Assembly: GCF_014839805.1 (NCBI RefSeq)
Contig: NC_051137.1
Coordinates: forward strand, 9,475,170 to 9,539,169
Direction of reading: 5' to 3'
DNA length: 64,000 nt
From: Manduca sexta
Taxonomy: Eukaryota > Arthropoda > Insecta > Lepidoptera > Sphingidae
Numbering within the stretch: position 1 is the first letter of the stretch; every line of letters starts with the position of its first letter. The notes under the pieces were generated by a model. That model was not told where the DNA came from and ran no database searches. It saw only the letters and a program-made list of their open reading frames with translations. Shown here in pieces: positions 38,710-50,100 of the stretch. Both the position numbers and the translations under genes were made by a program.

Positions 38710-41700
38710 ATGGATATTGAATTTATGAAACCGGTTCAACCACATGTATTCAAGACTATAAAAGATGTGGATATTCCTGCACTTATGAAATGTACAGCTG
38801 ATGAAATAAGACCTATAATACCATGCCTTGTGCGCATGGCACTCATATCTCCTCTAGACATCACCAAATATTGCGCGGAAGCCAAGAAAGACATATTAAC
38901 TTTGTTATCAGGAATAGATTTAGTAAACTTTATAGTATCCCTTTTATCTATTGAATTCCACACATTGGAGGTTGATCTCAAGAAAGAACTGCAAATGAGG
39001 TAATGATTTCTTTTCCTTACAATAACCTCAGATTTACATAAAACACAAATAAATGACTTTGTACTAAATGTTATTAATTTTCTTAATAAATTCTTGTAAT
39101 TATTTCATAGTGCTTACTTAAGGATTCAATATGTCACAGTGATTAATTTCATTTTCAGACAAAAAAATGGTTCTCAGTGCACTGAATCATATTTAGTACC
39201 AAGTGTAGTGAATGGAATAGCAAGTGACTTTGAACAATCTGACTCTGCCAGGAAAGTGCGTCTAGTTCTGTCAGAACTTCTGCAAATGCAGGCACAACTT
39301 GCTGAATATAATCAAAACAAAATTTCTAATGTGGAGTACAGCATAAAACCCTCAGAGTTATTTGACAATGATGTGTATTTAGAAGAGATAACCGATGTTA
39401 TATGCATCAGTCTTGCTGAACTACCTAACCTGCTGAATATTTGTGACATAGTAGAAGTGCTGCTTCATGTTAATAAGGGTCCTATAATTATATCATGGGT
39501 GGTGGCCAACATGCCTGATACTTTGCAAGAAGGTACCTTTCAAGTTATTTGATTTAAATATTTATTATCAATGGTATAGATAGTTAACCAAGGGTCCAGG
39601 TACAAAAATAATAAAAGTACACCTCCAGCCCAGCTCAGCCCAGACTGTGTAGTACAATCTATAGTTAAGATTCTTCGTTGGTTTTTAAGATTAATCTGCT
39701 TTACACAGCCAGGCAATGCAGTGCTTGTTATAATTATTTAATACTAATATTAGAATGAAATTTGTGTCCATATGGTTGATGGAAAAAAAGGTTATTACTC
39801 TAATGCTAAGGTTTTATTATGGATCTTATTAGCCATGTAATATTATAATAAATTTTGTTACACATTTCTTTTTCAGTGGCTGAATCCCTGGTTTTGAATG
39901 CTGAAAGAAGTGAAGAAGGAGGAATAAGAGCTAAAACTCTTGTAACCCTATGTGACGCGTGCCCTCATATTGCTGCATCTATCAGGGCTAAGGCAGCTTC
40001 AGCCTCCCGCCTACCTTCCTTGGTTATCAACTTAACTTTAAAACATCATCAAGATGATCTTGTAAGTTGTACTAGAAACACAGTTCAGCCCACATTTTAG
40101 CACAATTGCCTCTATGTCAATTAATAAAAAGAATAAAAATAATCAAATGAACCTAAATTAAATAAAATGATGTGTTTTATTTAAGGAATTTGTAATTTCT
40201 TTTACAGATTTCATTTATGTCAGGGCTTTTACTTGGCTCTGATCAAACTACTAGAGGATGGTTCGCCACATTTCTGCGTAACTCACACAAGAGAGGGAAA
40301 GGAGATGGTCATGCAGCCTTGACAAAATTACGACAGGAGCTATTGAATAGATTGAAAGATGCCACTGCTGGTGTCAACGCTTCTGCGTTACTGAGGCTAT
40401 ATTGTGCGCTTAGAGGAATAGCAGGCATAAAGTTCCAAGATGATGAAGTAGGTGGTCTACTGAGGTTGGTTACGCAGAAGCCGCCGCCAACACCGGCCGG
40501 AGTTAGATTTGTTTCTTTGAGTCTCTGCATGATTCTTGCTTGTCCATCTATTATGTGTAAGTAAATTTCAGGGCACTTTGTATCAGAGCAAATGTCCCTC
40601 ACATATGTATATTATTACCTAAAATTTTATTTATTTTAGCTGCTCCAGAACACGAAAAGAAGGCTATAGAGTGGGTTCAGTGGTTAGTTAAGGAAGAGGC
40701 TTATTTTGAAAGGTAACGTAAAAAAACACATAGTAAACATTTGTTCTCACTGCTTTAAATGTTTCAACAGTTCAGAGGTCAATTTTAGTACAATCTAATA
40801 GAAACGAATATTAGTGATAACAAATGATGGATTAACTTGTGCGTAACGTCTTAATTTTGTAAACTGCATAATCTCGACGTCATATTATAATATGCCATTT
40901 TTTTGCACAATGAATCAAAATAGCTCTGCTATACATTATAATGAACATTATAATGTTTAATATTTGTTTCAGTAATTCCGGTGTGACAGCATCGTTTGGC
41001 GAAATGTTGCTATTAATAGCTATACATTTCCACTCTGGTCAGTTGACCGCTGTGGGGGAACTTGTTTGCGCCACTCTCGGCATGCGGGTACCGGTACGAC
41101 CAAACGGCGTGGCACGAATAAAGCAAGCTTTCACGCAAGAAATATTTACTGAACAGGTAATCCTTCCGCATTATAAATTAGTCCCTAATAATATTCTTCT
41201 TATAAATATATCTTCCCTTAAACGGCGAAAGAGCTTTACCGCTAATTTCGCAAATATCGTTTTATTATAGGAAACAATACAGCTTGAAGTCAGCTAGGAA
41301 ATAAACAAACAACCGTAACTAAATGTCACTCACATAACCAATTAAAGTGGTTTCCAAATTTTATCGTACACATAAGAATTCGAATTTCATTAAGGTAAAC
41401 AGAGAATTTATACGATTTTGTATTATTATAAGCACCAAGAAGTGAAAAAGGCAAACGAATGAAGGTTAAGAATGGAAGTGGGGCCAGTGCCCTTGAGCGT
41501 TGACCTTGGGCGCTACACCAAAGCTAACTAAACGGCGGTACGTGTAGATACACGGTATTGTACAATTACATCCTTGATTGTCAAAATATTAGGTATGTCA
41601 AAGTTACGTTTGAAAATATGTACTAGCTTTTGCCCGCGGCTCCGCCCGCTTTATAATGTTTTTCGGGCTTAAGTTTTCCGTTATAAAAGTCACGCTGTAT

Positions 41701-44700
41701 ATTTTCCCGGGAACCTATATTCTTCCCAGGGTCTCAAACTGTCTCCATACCAAATTAAAAATCCCATTTGTATAAACTTATAAAAATATTTCCTCTAAGA
41801 TAAACGTGTCTAAAAGTTCTTGTGCAATATAGTAAGTACTGCGAGAACTTGCTAGTCTAAAATCGGCTCTAGTGTGTACTAGACTCTCGTTTTGTGGTCC
41901 AAAACATGTCCAGGTATCGACTTTAAAACGGAGCCCAAAATAATAATATTCAAAATGGTGGCCAGCAATACCAAATCTAACATATTTTTCTGCCTAGTGA
42001 CCATTGATCCATAATATCAATATTTGTAATAAAATAATTCAAATATACGCACCTCACCCAAATTCCAATTATTGTAATATATCGCAACACCGAAAATTAC
42101 TCTTAGTAACCGAGTGACAAAATATGCATAGTTACCTAAAAATATTGTAGTTTGTCAAAAACTTTTAGTATGGAAGGATAAGGCATTAATATAAATTAGA
42201 CGAAGTTCAAATGACATGTTAATATTTTTTAATTCTTATTTGTGTTTTTTAATTTTACATAGAGTGTTTACAGTATTTTAGAATATTTTATGTTACTTAG
42301 TACATAATATACACATCCTAGATGAAATGATGGCGACATCAATTTGTGAGAGCGCCTGACTGCGTGTAACTGCAAATATTCCTGCTACTATAAGCTGTTG
42401 TTTGAGTAGGCGTTTTTAAAAATAATTAAATATTTTGTTATATATAACGGTATTAAAAAAAATTAAGATGAGTGTATTTAAAAATAGAGTATAGTATTAT
42501 TTCAGAATATAGTTAACTCAAGTAAATAAGAGAGATATCGAAATGTTAACGATGTAAAATTCTTACCGTTGAGCGATATTTGGCATATATTAATTATGAT
42601 TTTATTCACGGTATCGTGCTTAATAAAAAAAATACGCCGCTGTGCAAAAGACCATAAGCCAAACTACTTATTTCTTGAAAAATATTTACAAAGAATGCTT
42701 ACATTATTTTTTGCAGGACGCCCAAAGTGGACATAAAATTAAGTTTTACATATCTTAACCCCTTAACGAATAGGTGTAGTACTTACTGACAATGATATTT
42801 TATAAATAGCGAGAAAATCGGGACCCAAAAGACCGGCTGCCAGACTTTAAGAGACTGTGAGCTGATTCTGCATAGACCGGATCACCAACAGCTAAAAATT
42901 TAAAAAGTTTTATAATTGTAATATGTAGGTAGATATTGTAACTTGGACTTTGCGAATGAACAACACCTCAGTCTGTCCCGTGACCATGAAGGCTGCAAAG
43001 TCTTCAAAACGTCGGAAGAAAACTAAAATATAAAAAATTAAAATCTGTAAAGTAGTTAAATTTTAATGAGAAAAAAACGTTTGCTATTTTTGGGTAAATA
43101 CCTGTTACAAAAAATTCCTAAAATCACTTTAAAATGAATCTATGAAATACTGAACAATAAAAAAGCGGTCAGTTTCTTGAAGTTCGTTTTAGAATTTAAA
43201 CTATAATTATGAAATATTTGTGTTTCTTAGCTAATATTACCAACAACTTTTAATTTTGTGTATAATTAAGTTTATTTTTTACTTGTGCAGAGAAATTTTA
43301 TATATTTTGTTTGTTTCGTACAATTCTTAATTTACTCAAGGACTAGTATGATTACTATACATTATATACATCACATAATTTTCTGCCTTATAACTTACAT
43401 TTTTATTATTAAAGATTTAGCACTTTATGGTAATAATGTTTAACGTAATCGCTATCATTTCATATAATATTGTCACTACTAAACTATTGCCATTTCGTAG
43501 AACGTCTGGATTTCGAGGTAATTTTTCGTTCCTGTATGACATAATTGTAGCTCTAACAAAATTTTAATTCATTAATAAAAAAAACCGTCTTGTGTAAAAT
43601 TTTACTTTAACGCATACGCTCTTTTGCCGTTTAAGGATCGATATAATGTGCCCTAGTGCTATAATTAGGCAAGACTTATTTAAGGCGATATATATTATTT
43701 AACACTATTACGATGATGTAAATATGCACGTGTTAGCTTTATTATATTCAATGATTGTTACAGGTAGTGACAGCTCATGCAGTTAAGGTGCCAGTGACTG
43801 CCAATCTAAACAGCAACATACCCGGTTACTTGCCTGTTCACTGCATTCACCAACTGTTAAAATCGAGAGCGTTTTCCAAACACAAGGTTCCTATAAAAAA
43901 CTGGATATATCGTCAAATTTGTAATTGTACTGCGCCTTTGCATCCTGTAATGCCTGCTTTAGTGGAAGTATATGTGAATTCAATACTGGTTATAAATAAC
44001 AAAGGCACAAATGAATATGTTAACAAACCAATAACAGAGGAAGAAATAAGAAGAGTATTCAGGAATTCGATTTTCGGTGCAAATTTTGATGTACAAAATA
44101 AACCCTTCTCTCACATGGAAATTGATAATGGAGAGTCTACAGTAGAAATCAATTTGGAAAAGCCAACATTAGCTTCTCAGTTATTACTGATATACTATCT
44201 TTTATTATATGAGGATATTCGTTTATCCAATACCGCCACATTGATAGCTAATGGACGGAAGGTTAAAAGCTACTCATCCGCCTTTTTATCCGAATTACCA
44301 ATCAAGTATTTGCTACACCAAGCACAAAAGGATCAGATGAGTTACGGCGGATTATTTAGTCCCTTGTTACGTTTATTGGCAACACATTTCCCACAATTAT
44401 CTCTTGTTGACGATTGGATGGATGACCAGATATTCGGTGATACCAGTCGTCACTGCGTAGACATAAATCTTTCAGATTCTTCAATAAATGAAGCTTTCCA
44501 AAGTATAGAAGAGAATCCTTACAAAACTGGTAAGATACTGAAAGCTATGCTGAACAAAAACCCAACGGACATATGGCCTTTTGCAGAAATATTTGTCAAG
44601 TATATTAAAAGCGTTCTTGGAGATAAAGTACCACGTCATATTCAAGAACTATACAGAGAGGTTTGGCTACGACTTAACACAGTGTTGCCTCGCTGTTTGT

Positions 44701-45683
44701 GGATAATGACTATCAACGCTCTGCTGGACTTTAACGGAAGTATTAAGAGTGTAACAATCACACAGGAAAACGTTTTGGTAGATCCTTTACAAGTATTGCG
44801 ATGTGATATGCGGGTTTTTAGATGTGGGCCAATTTTAAAAATTATCTTAAGGATTTTGGAAGCAAGTTTAGCTGCTTCCAGAAGTCAATTAAGTCGACAC
44901 TTGTTAGACAAGCCTTTACTAGAAAAAAGTGGTCAACTAACATCAGACTCGGAAAGAGAAGAATTAAAAAACGCTCTCATAGCGGCACAAGAAAGTGCAG
45001 CGTTACAAATTTTATTGGAAGCTTGTCTGGAAACACCTGATGACCAAAGCAAACCAGAATTGATGTGGTCATTGCGGGAGATCAGAAGTATAATATGTTC
45101 TTTCCTACATCAAGTGTTTATTGCAGAGCCCTCATTAGCTAAGCTCGTGCACTTTCAAGGGTATCCGCGAGAATTACTTCCAGTTACAGTACAAGGCATT
45201 CCATCTATGCACATTTGTTTGGATTTTATACCTGAACTTTTAAGTCAGGCATCTCTGGAGAAACAAATATTTGCAGTCGATCTTGTATCACATTTATCGA
45301 TACAGTATGCTCTGCCTAAGGCCATGTCAATTGCGCGACTGTGCGTAAATACCCTATCGACATTATTGTCTGTGTTACCAAGCGATTTGCGCTTGGAACT
45401 ATTTCAGCCAGTTCTTAAATCTCTTGTACGTATATGTACAGCATTCCCGTCACTTCTGGAAGACATCACATCGCTGCTTCTACAGCTTGGAAGAATATGT
45501 GAATCTCAAGCATCACTGGGACATTGTTGGAATGATGCACACATACTTGGCGAGGGTGCTTACGTACATTCTGATGTGCAACCAGAGACAAAAGTTTTGG
45601 TAGCCGAAGTTCTTTCCAGAGATATTAAAGTAACCATGGCCGAAATTGTTGAAAAAGCTCTTTTGAATGATAAGTTGTATTGA
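38710..45683 (+). CDS. INTS2: Integrator complex subunit 2 (7 exons)
   Basis: A scaffold subunit of the Integrator complex, which binds RNA polymerase II and cleaves snRNA and paused nascent transcripts in the nucleus. Exons: 38710-38999, 39159-39532, 39877-40061, 40208-40556, 40640-40712, 40973-41156, 43764-45683. All junctions have GT/AG ends and preserve frame (3375 nt, 1124 residues; metazoan INTS2 is about 1100-1200). Diagnostic conserved segments are IIPCLVRMALISPLDI near the N-terminus, EEAYFES with SGVTASFGEMLLL, and, across the exon 6/7 join, FTEQ-VVTAHAVKVPVT, followed by AFSKHKVPIKNWIYRQ. The start at 38710 aligns with the family N-terminus. An acceptor at about 38690 implies an upstream non-coding exon. 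Intron 6 is 2.6 kb; the others are short. No catalytic site is expected. Confidence 0.95.
41623..41757 (-). mobile_element. Helitron 3' end fragment
   Basis: Minus-strand reading ends 'gcgggcaaaagctag' followed by T, with the conserved tracts 'gtttgagaccctgggaag' and 'ttataacggaaaactt'. It is the last 135 bp of the family seen at 16394 and 25499, in reverse orientation. Confidence 0.7.
42960..43070 (+). repeat. Interspersed repeat sharing a tract with 6940-7100
   Basis: Contains 'tgaccatgaaggctgcaaag' and 'cttcaaaacgtcggaag' followed by an A/T-rich tail, matching the order at 6940-7100. Family unknown. Confidence 0.5.
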
Positions 45684-47160
45684 ATAGAGTTAAAATATAA
45701 CATATCTAATTGTAAACAATTTTTGTTTAATTTTGTTACTACTGTATTTAGTTTAGGCATTATTGAAGTTAATTGTTGACCAGATTTGCTTTGTGTAATA
45801 ATACTTTCAATTTTGTGTGTCACTTTTTATAATACAGCAAATTTACGAAAAAAATACACTTCTGTAAAAATTGCGTCAAAATTGGTTGAAAATCGAAGCA
45901 AAATGTAGTCACTTTTTCTAAAGAGCTTCTAGAGTTTCCAAAATTTATATCCAGGTATATTAATAAGATTGGCATAGGACAGAATATAATAAACAAAACG
46001 TTGCATCAGTTTTTTTTTAATACACACCTAATTGAAAGCCTCGGTAGCGCAGTAGCGGATCAGGCAGTGATTTTTTTTTATACAGACCCCGCAATCACCA
46101 CCGGGGGAAAACAGCTAATGGGATACTAAATTCAGAAGGAAAGTGGGAAGGAAGTCCGAGGGAAGGATAAGGAACAATCTCAAGATGGGTAGAGGGGAAA
46201 GGGAAGGGAAATGTTCGCGAGTCTCTCATAGGTGTAGTGCACGTGAGTTAAACACGGTCGGTCGGTTGCTAACTGGTTTATTCATCCAAACATCCTACCC
46301 TCATAATTACAATATCGTAAACCGATGTAGACTAATACAGTACAACAGGCCTCAATATACTTACAACCATGAGGTATACACATTACACACTTAACTGTGT
46401 GCCTAGGCCGCGACAAATGTCCCACCGTACATGGGCGTGCATTCGGTGTGGAGATTAGGCCAAAATCTGAAATTTATGCCCGACATGGCGATAGGCTCAC
46501 CTCTATCACGTGGGATGGAATATACACGGCGAAAGGTGGATGCACTACTTGCCGCTATCCCTTCGGGAATAAAAGGGGCGAGTGCGTGCGTGCGTGTGTT
46601 TGTGTACCTATGATAAAATATTTTTTAACAAATTAATCTTATTTTCTTTTTATATACTTTTTCTTTTTAATAATTTGTTGTACCTTTTATTAAAATACAT
46701 TATGCCATACGTTACGTGCTTGTTACGCACTGGCAAAATGTAGCATAGAGAATAAGGCCCCAGTAAACCATATTTACTGTTTTTTATATTAAAATTTAAT
46801 ATTGTTGTTTTTTGCCCACATAGTATCGATGTTACTAAATCAAAACATGCAACGAAAATAAATAAAACACACGAACACAAGTGCCTAGTTAGCCTTGAGC
46901 ATGGGCACTGTCCGAGCCGGTATAAAACAGTTTTTCCGCATAACCGACGAGCCACCATTGCTAACACAAACACGCGACTTGCAGATGGATCGTTGCAGTG
47001 ACTGGCGCTGAACCAGTAACTTAGAAATTTTTGCATCTCACCACATGCCGAGCCAGGTGTGATTATCGCACTCGCATAAATCAGACTACACACATAAATC
47101 AAATAGGGGCAGATAGAAAATGATGAAATGGAACTTTTCTTATTAATTAATTTTTATTAT
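45684..47160. other. Convergent 3' intergenic region between INTS2 and ANAPC5
   Basis: Both genes end into this 1.5 kb. It contains SINE-derived DNA at 46035-46620. The minus-strand open frame at 46650-47102 has no recognisable motif and is probably not a gene. An AATAAA on the minus strand just after the ANAPC5 stop (about 47150-47156) is a likely polyadenylation signal. Confidence 0.6.
46035..46620 (+). mobile_element. Interrupted or composite SINE
   Basis: Starts with an A-box head ('gcctcggtagcgcagtagcg') but then departs into a T-run and unrelated sequence. The SINE body resumes at about 46440 ('tttatgcccgacatggcgat', 'acacggcgaaaggtggatgc', 'tcccttcgggaataaaa') and ends in GTGC/GTGT repeats. 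Either a second sequence of about 350 bp inserted into one SINE, or two partial copies lie side by side. Confidence 0.6.
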
Positions 47161-50100
47161 TTAATACATTACAAGTAGCATGTTCGAGGGTTCAATTGGA
47201 TTTTGTTCAAGCTGCCTGTACATCCACGCACATTGGTTGCGCGCAGCGTGGTTTCCAATATCGTGGTACAGTTGAGCCTGAAAGGATAATAATTTTCATG
47301 TTTAGATTAATCCTTTACATTTGTGCCATAATTACGAGTATATTTCATTTAGTAAACCAATATCTGTGTTGAATGTTTTTGGCAAAAAACATAGAAAATG
47401 TTTTAAGAGCGTTTACGCATCCGCGCGCCGTATGTCTCAAAAACAGCACTTTTCGAAGGAGATAATATCCATCAAAACATTATTTTAAAAACATATGAAT
47501 TAGTAATTATTATAGAAAATTTTGTTGTCTAAAAAGTTAGTAGAGAAAATTTTTAGATTTATTGAGTATTTGTAAATTGTTTAATGATTATTGAACAGAG
47601 GTTTTCAAATTTGCGCTTCGAACGTCTATTTCGAAGCTCCAAATATCTTAAACCACTAAGAAACATAACAATATGTTATTTTTATCTAACTAAAAAGATC
47701 CTGAAGAAAAAAGTTAGTAGAGAAAAAATATCTTTTTATGTTTAATTCATGAGAAATAAAAATTCAAAGAATTCGAAAATTTCAGAAATGTTGGTCATTT
47801 AAATGATTTTTTATCACTATATCTTACTTAATTGAATATAATATTGGATTACTATAATAGAAGAACATCTCCTTAAAAACATACAATTTAAAAATTCTAC
47901 AAAATTAGTTCTGTTATTTTTCTATAAATATTTTAAATACCACTATAAAACGCAACGCGCAAATCGTTTCAAATTAGTCCGCCTTGAGGCTTTCTAGAGA
48001 GAGGACGTATCGCTCGTCGCTCCGGCGAGACTCCAGTTGGACTTTGCTGTGCGTAGAAAAATAGTCACGTGTATACAGTGATTGCCACATCTTAGTACTT
48101 TAGTAAGTAAAATAGGAACCTTAAGCTAAAAACAATTAGCCCATTGAAATGTTACATGAGCTTTGTATTTTTTAGAGGACCCAATTTTATTTTTAGAACA
48201 TGTGTCGGGGGTCAATAGAAGCTTAATCTCAAGTTTGTGAGGTCGCCCCCCTTGTCCCCTGGCCGCCATCATGGAAAAAGGGGTGAAAACACTTTTTTCG
48301 CGATATCTCAGAAACTATGCGTCTTACATAAATTTTGTAAAGTCATAATTTGTAGCAAATTGTTTTGCCTACAAATATGTTTATATAACTTTTGCCCTAA
48401 ATTAAAAATTAAAGAAGTTATAAGCAAAAATGTGAGAAAATGTTTATAAAAGTTTTCTTTTTGCTCTATAACTTTTTTACATTTTACAAAAAATTACCTC
48501 AAACTAACTTGTAAATGATCTTTTGAGGAAAATTGTTCCCTATAATTTTTTTTTATTTCATTCATTTAAAACGCTGTTACAGCGCTCCAAAGTTTACCGG
48601 GTTCGTCAATGCTCATGAGAATCCGGTCGAAACAAAATGTATAACTTATTTTTTGATATTTTTTTTATTGTAAATATATTATTACAATTTTTTGTTAATT
48701 TCGTACAACTTTACTTATTTATTCCTAACTCTTTTCTTTGCCATAGAACTTACCAAATTTAACTTATCGAATGTTATGCAGGTAGAAAAGGTATGAGTTA
48801 CCATTTGGGGATAAAGGAGAAAAAAAACATATTTGCAGGCAAAACAATTTGCTACAAATTATGGCTTTACAAAAATAAAAAAGTGTTTTCACCCCTTTTT
48901 CCAAGATGGCGGCCGGAGGACAAGGGTGGCGACCCCACAAACTTGAGGTTAAGCTTCTATTGACCCCCCACACATGGCCCAAAAATAAAATTATGTCCTC
49001 CAAGAAATGCAATATTCAGTCCTTAAATTGTAACATTTCAATGGACTAAACGCACATTTCAAAACTCGTTTTACGCCCGCGGGGTGCGCGGTTGTATGCG
49101 GTACCCGCTGTATTGGCGGCCAACTATTAGAATCGTGCGGGCCACGGTAGCACCAGCGCGCTCTGTGGTTAGTAGGTGGGCGACTGCAGTAGTCGGTAGG
49201 GGAGGGGTGGTTACAGAAATCTGACGCCATTTTCCTCCATCGTGATCGTTTCTGATATGATATATAGCAATACCTATTAAAAAAACTATCCAAAAAATAT
49301 AACCAACTTCCGAAAAAGAAGTCTTTTATTTCTCACTTTTTAGTTATACACCTAAAAATGACATCTCATTACATACACCTTCTGACTCAAAAATATAAAT
49401 TCCAATATGTAATTTCTAATGACTTAATTTAAACTTTCAATACGCTAAATATTAAAAACTGCAGATCTATGGAGTAATTATGTGGTCCATTATAAACATC
49501 GTAGCACAGTAATTTTCCTGATTTATTGTCTGATTACGGAGTTCTGGTGCCTATCTTTCGGCTTCATGATGAGCTCCACTTTACTAAAGGGTACTTTCTA
49601 AATGCAAATGCATTTGCATTTAAAAGTGAAAAAACAATTTGTAAAATTGCCGTTAAAATTTGTTAAAAATGTTTATTTTTTTATAATTACAAAATGATAC
49701 ATATAAACTATTTCATGATGAATTCTTATATATTTAATAATAGAATTCTTCATTTTATCATAAATTCATAAATCATAAGTTACATTCCAATTAGATAATT
49801 AAAGCGAAAAGATCAAAATTGGTTGGTCTGACTATAAAGATAGCCGACGCGCTAACTCTACGCACACAGCTACGCAACGGCTCTGTGTGAGTGAATTTTA
49901 CGAAGAATTACCTATAGTTGACTTCACGCGCGGCACGTAAACGCTCTTAACACGTTGCCTGCGGTGCCTATACAATAAAGTATCCATCAATGCTGAGCAA
50001 CACGCACGGAATGTGTTGTCCCGCACTGACATTTGGCAGCGCGACAAGAGTAAGTAAGATAGTCTTAGGTTTTTTTTTCAACACTCCAACTCTATGTAGC

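Larger units (their letters stand above)
41157..43763. other. INTS2 intron 6 (2.6 kb)
   Basis: Begins gtaatcc and ends ttacag. It holds a minus-strand Helitron end (41623-41757) and an old repeat around 42960-43070, otherwise AT-rich sequence with no exon-like content. The other INTS2 introns are 83-344 bp, so this one has probably grown through insertions. Confidence 0.7.

Noticed and set aside
46650..47102. Minus-strand open frame of 150 codons between INTS2 and ANAPC5
   Set aside because: Cys-rich but with no domain pattern, overlapping the 3' intergenic region. Probably a chance frame or repeat-derived.
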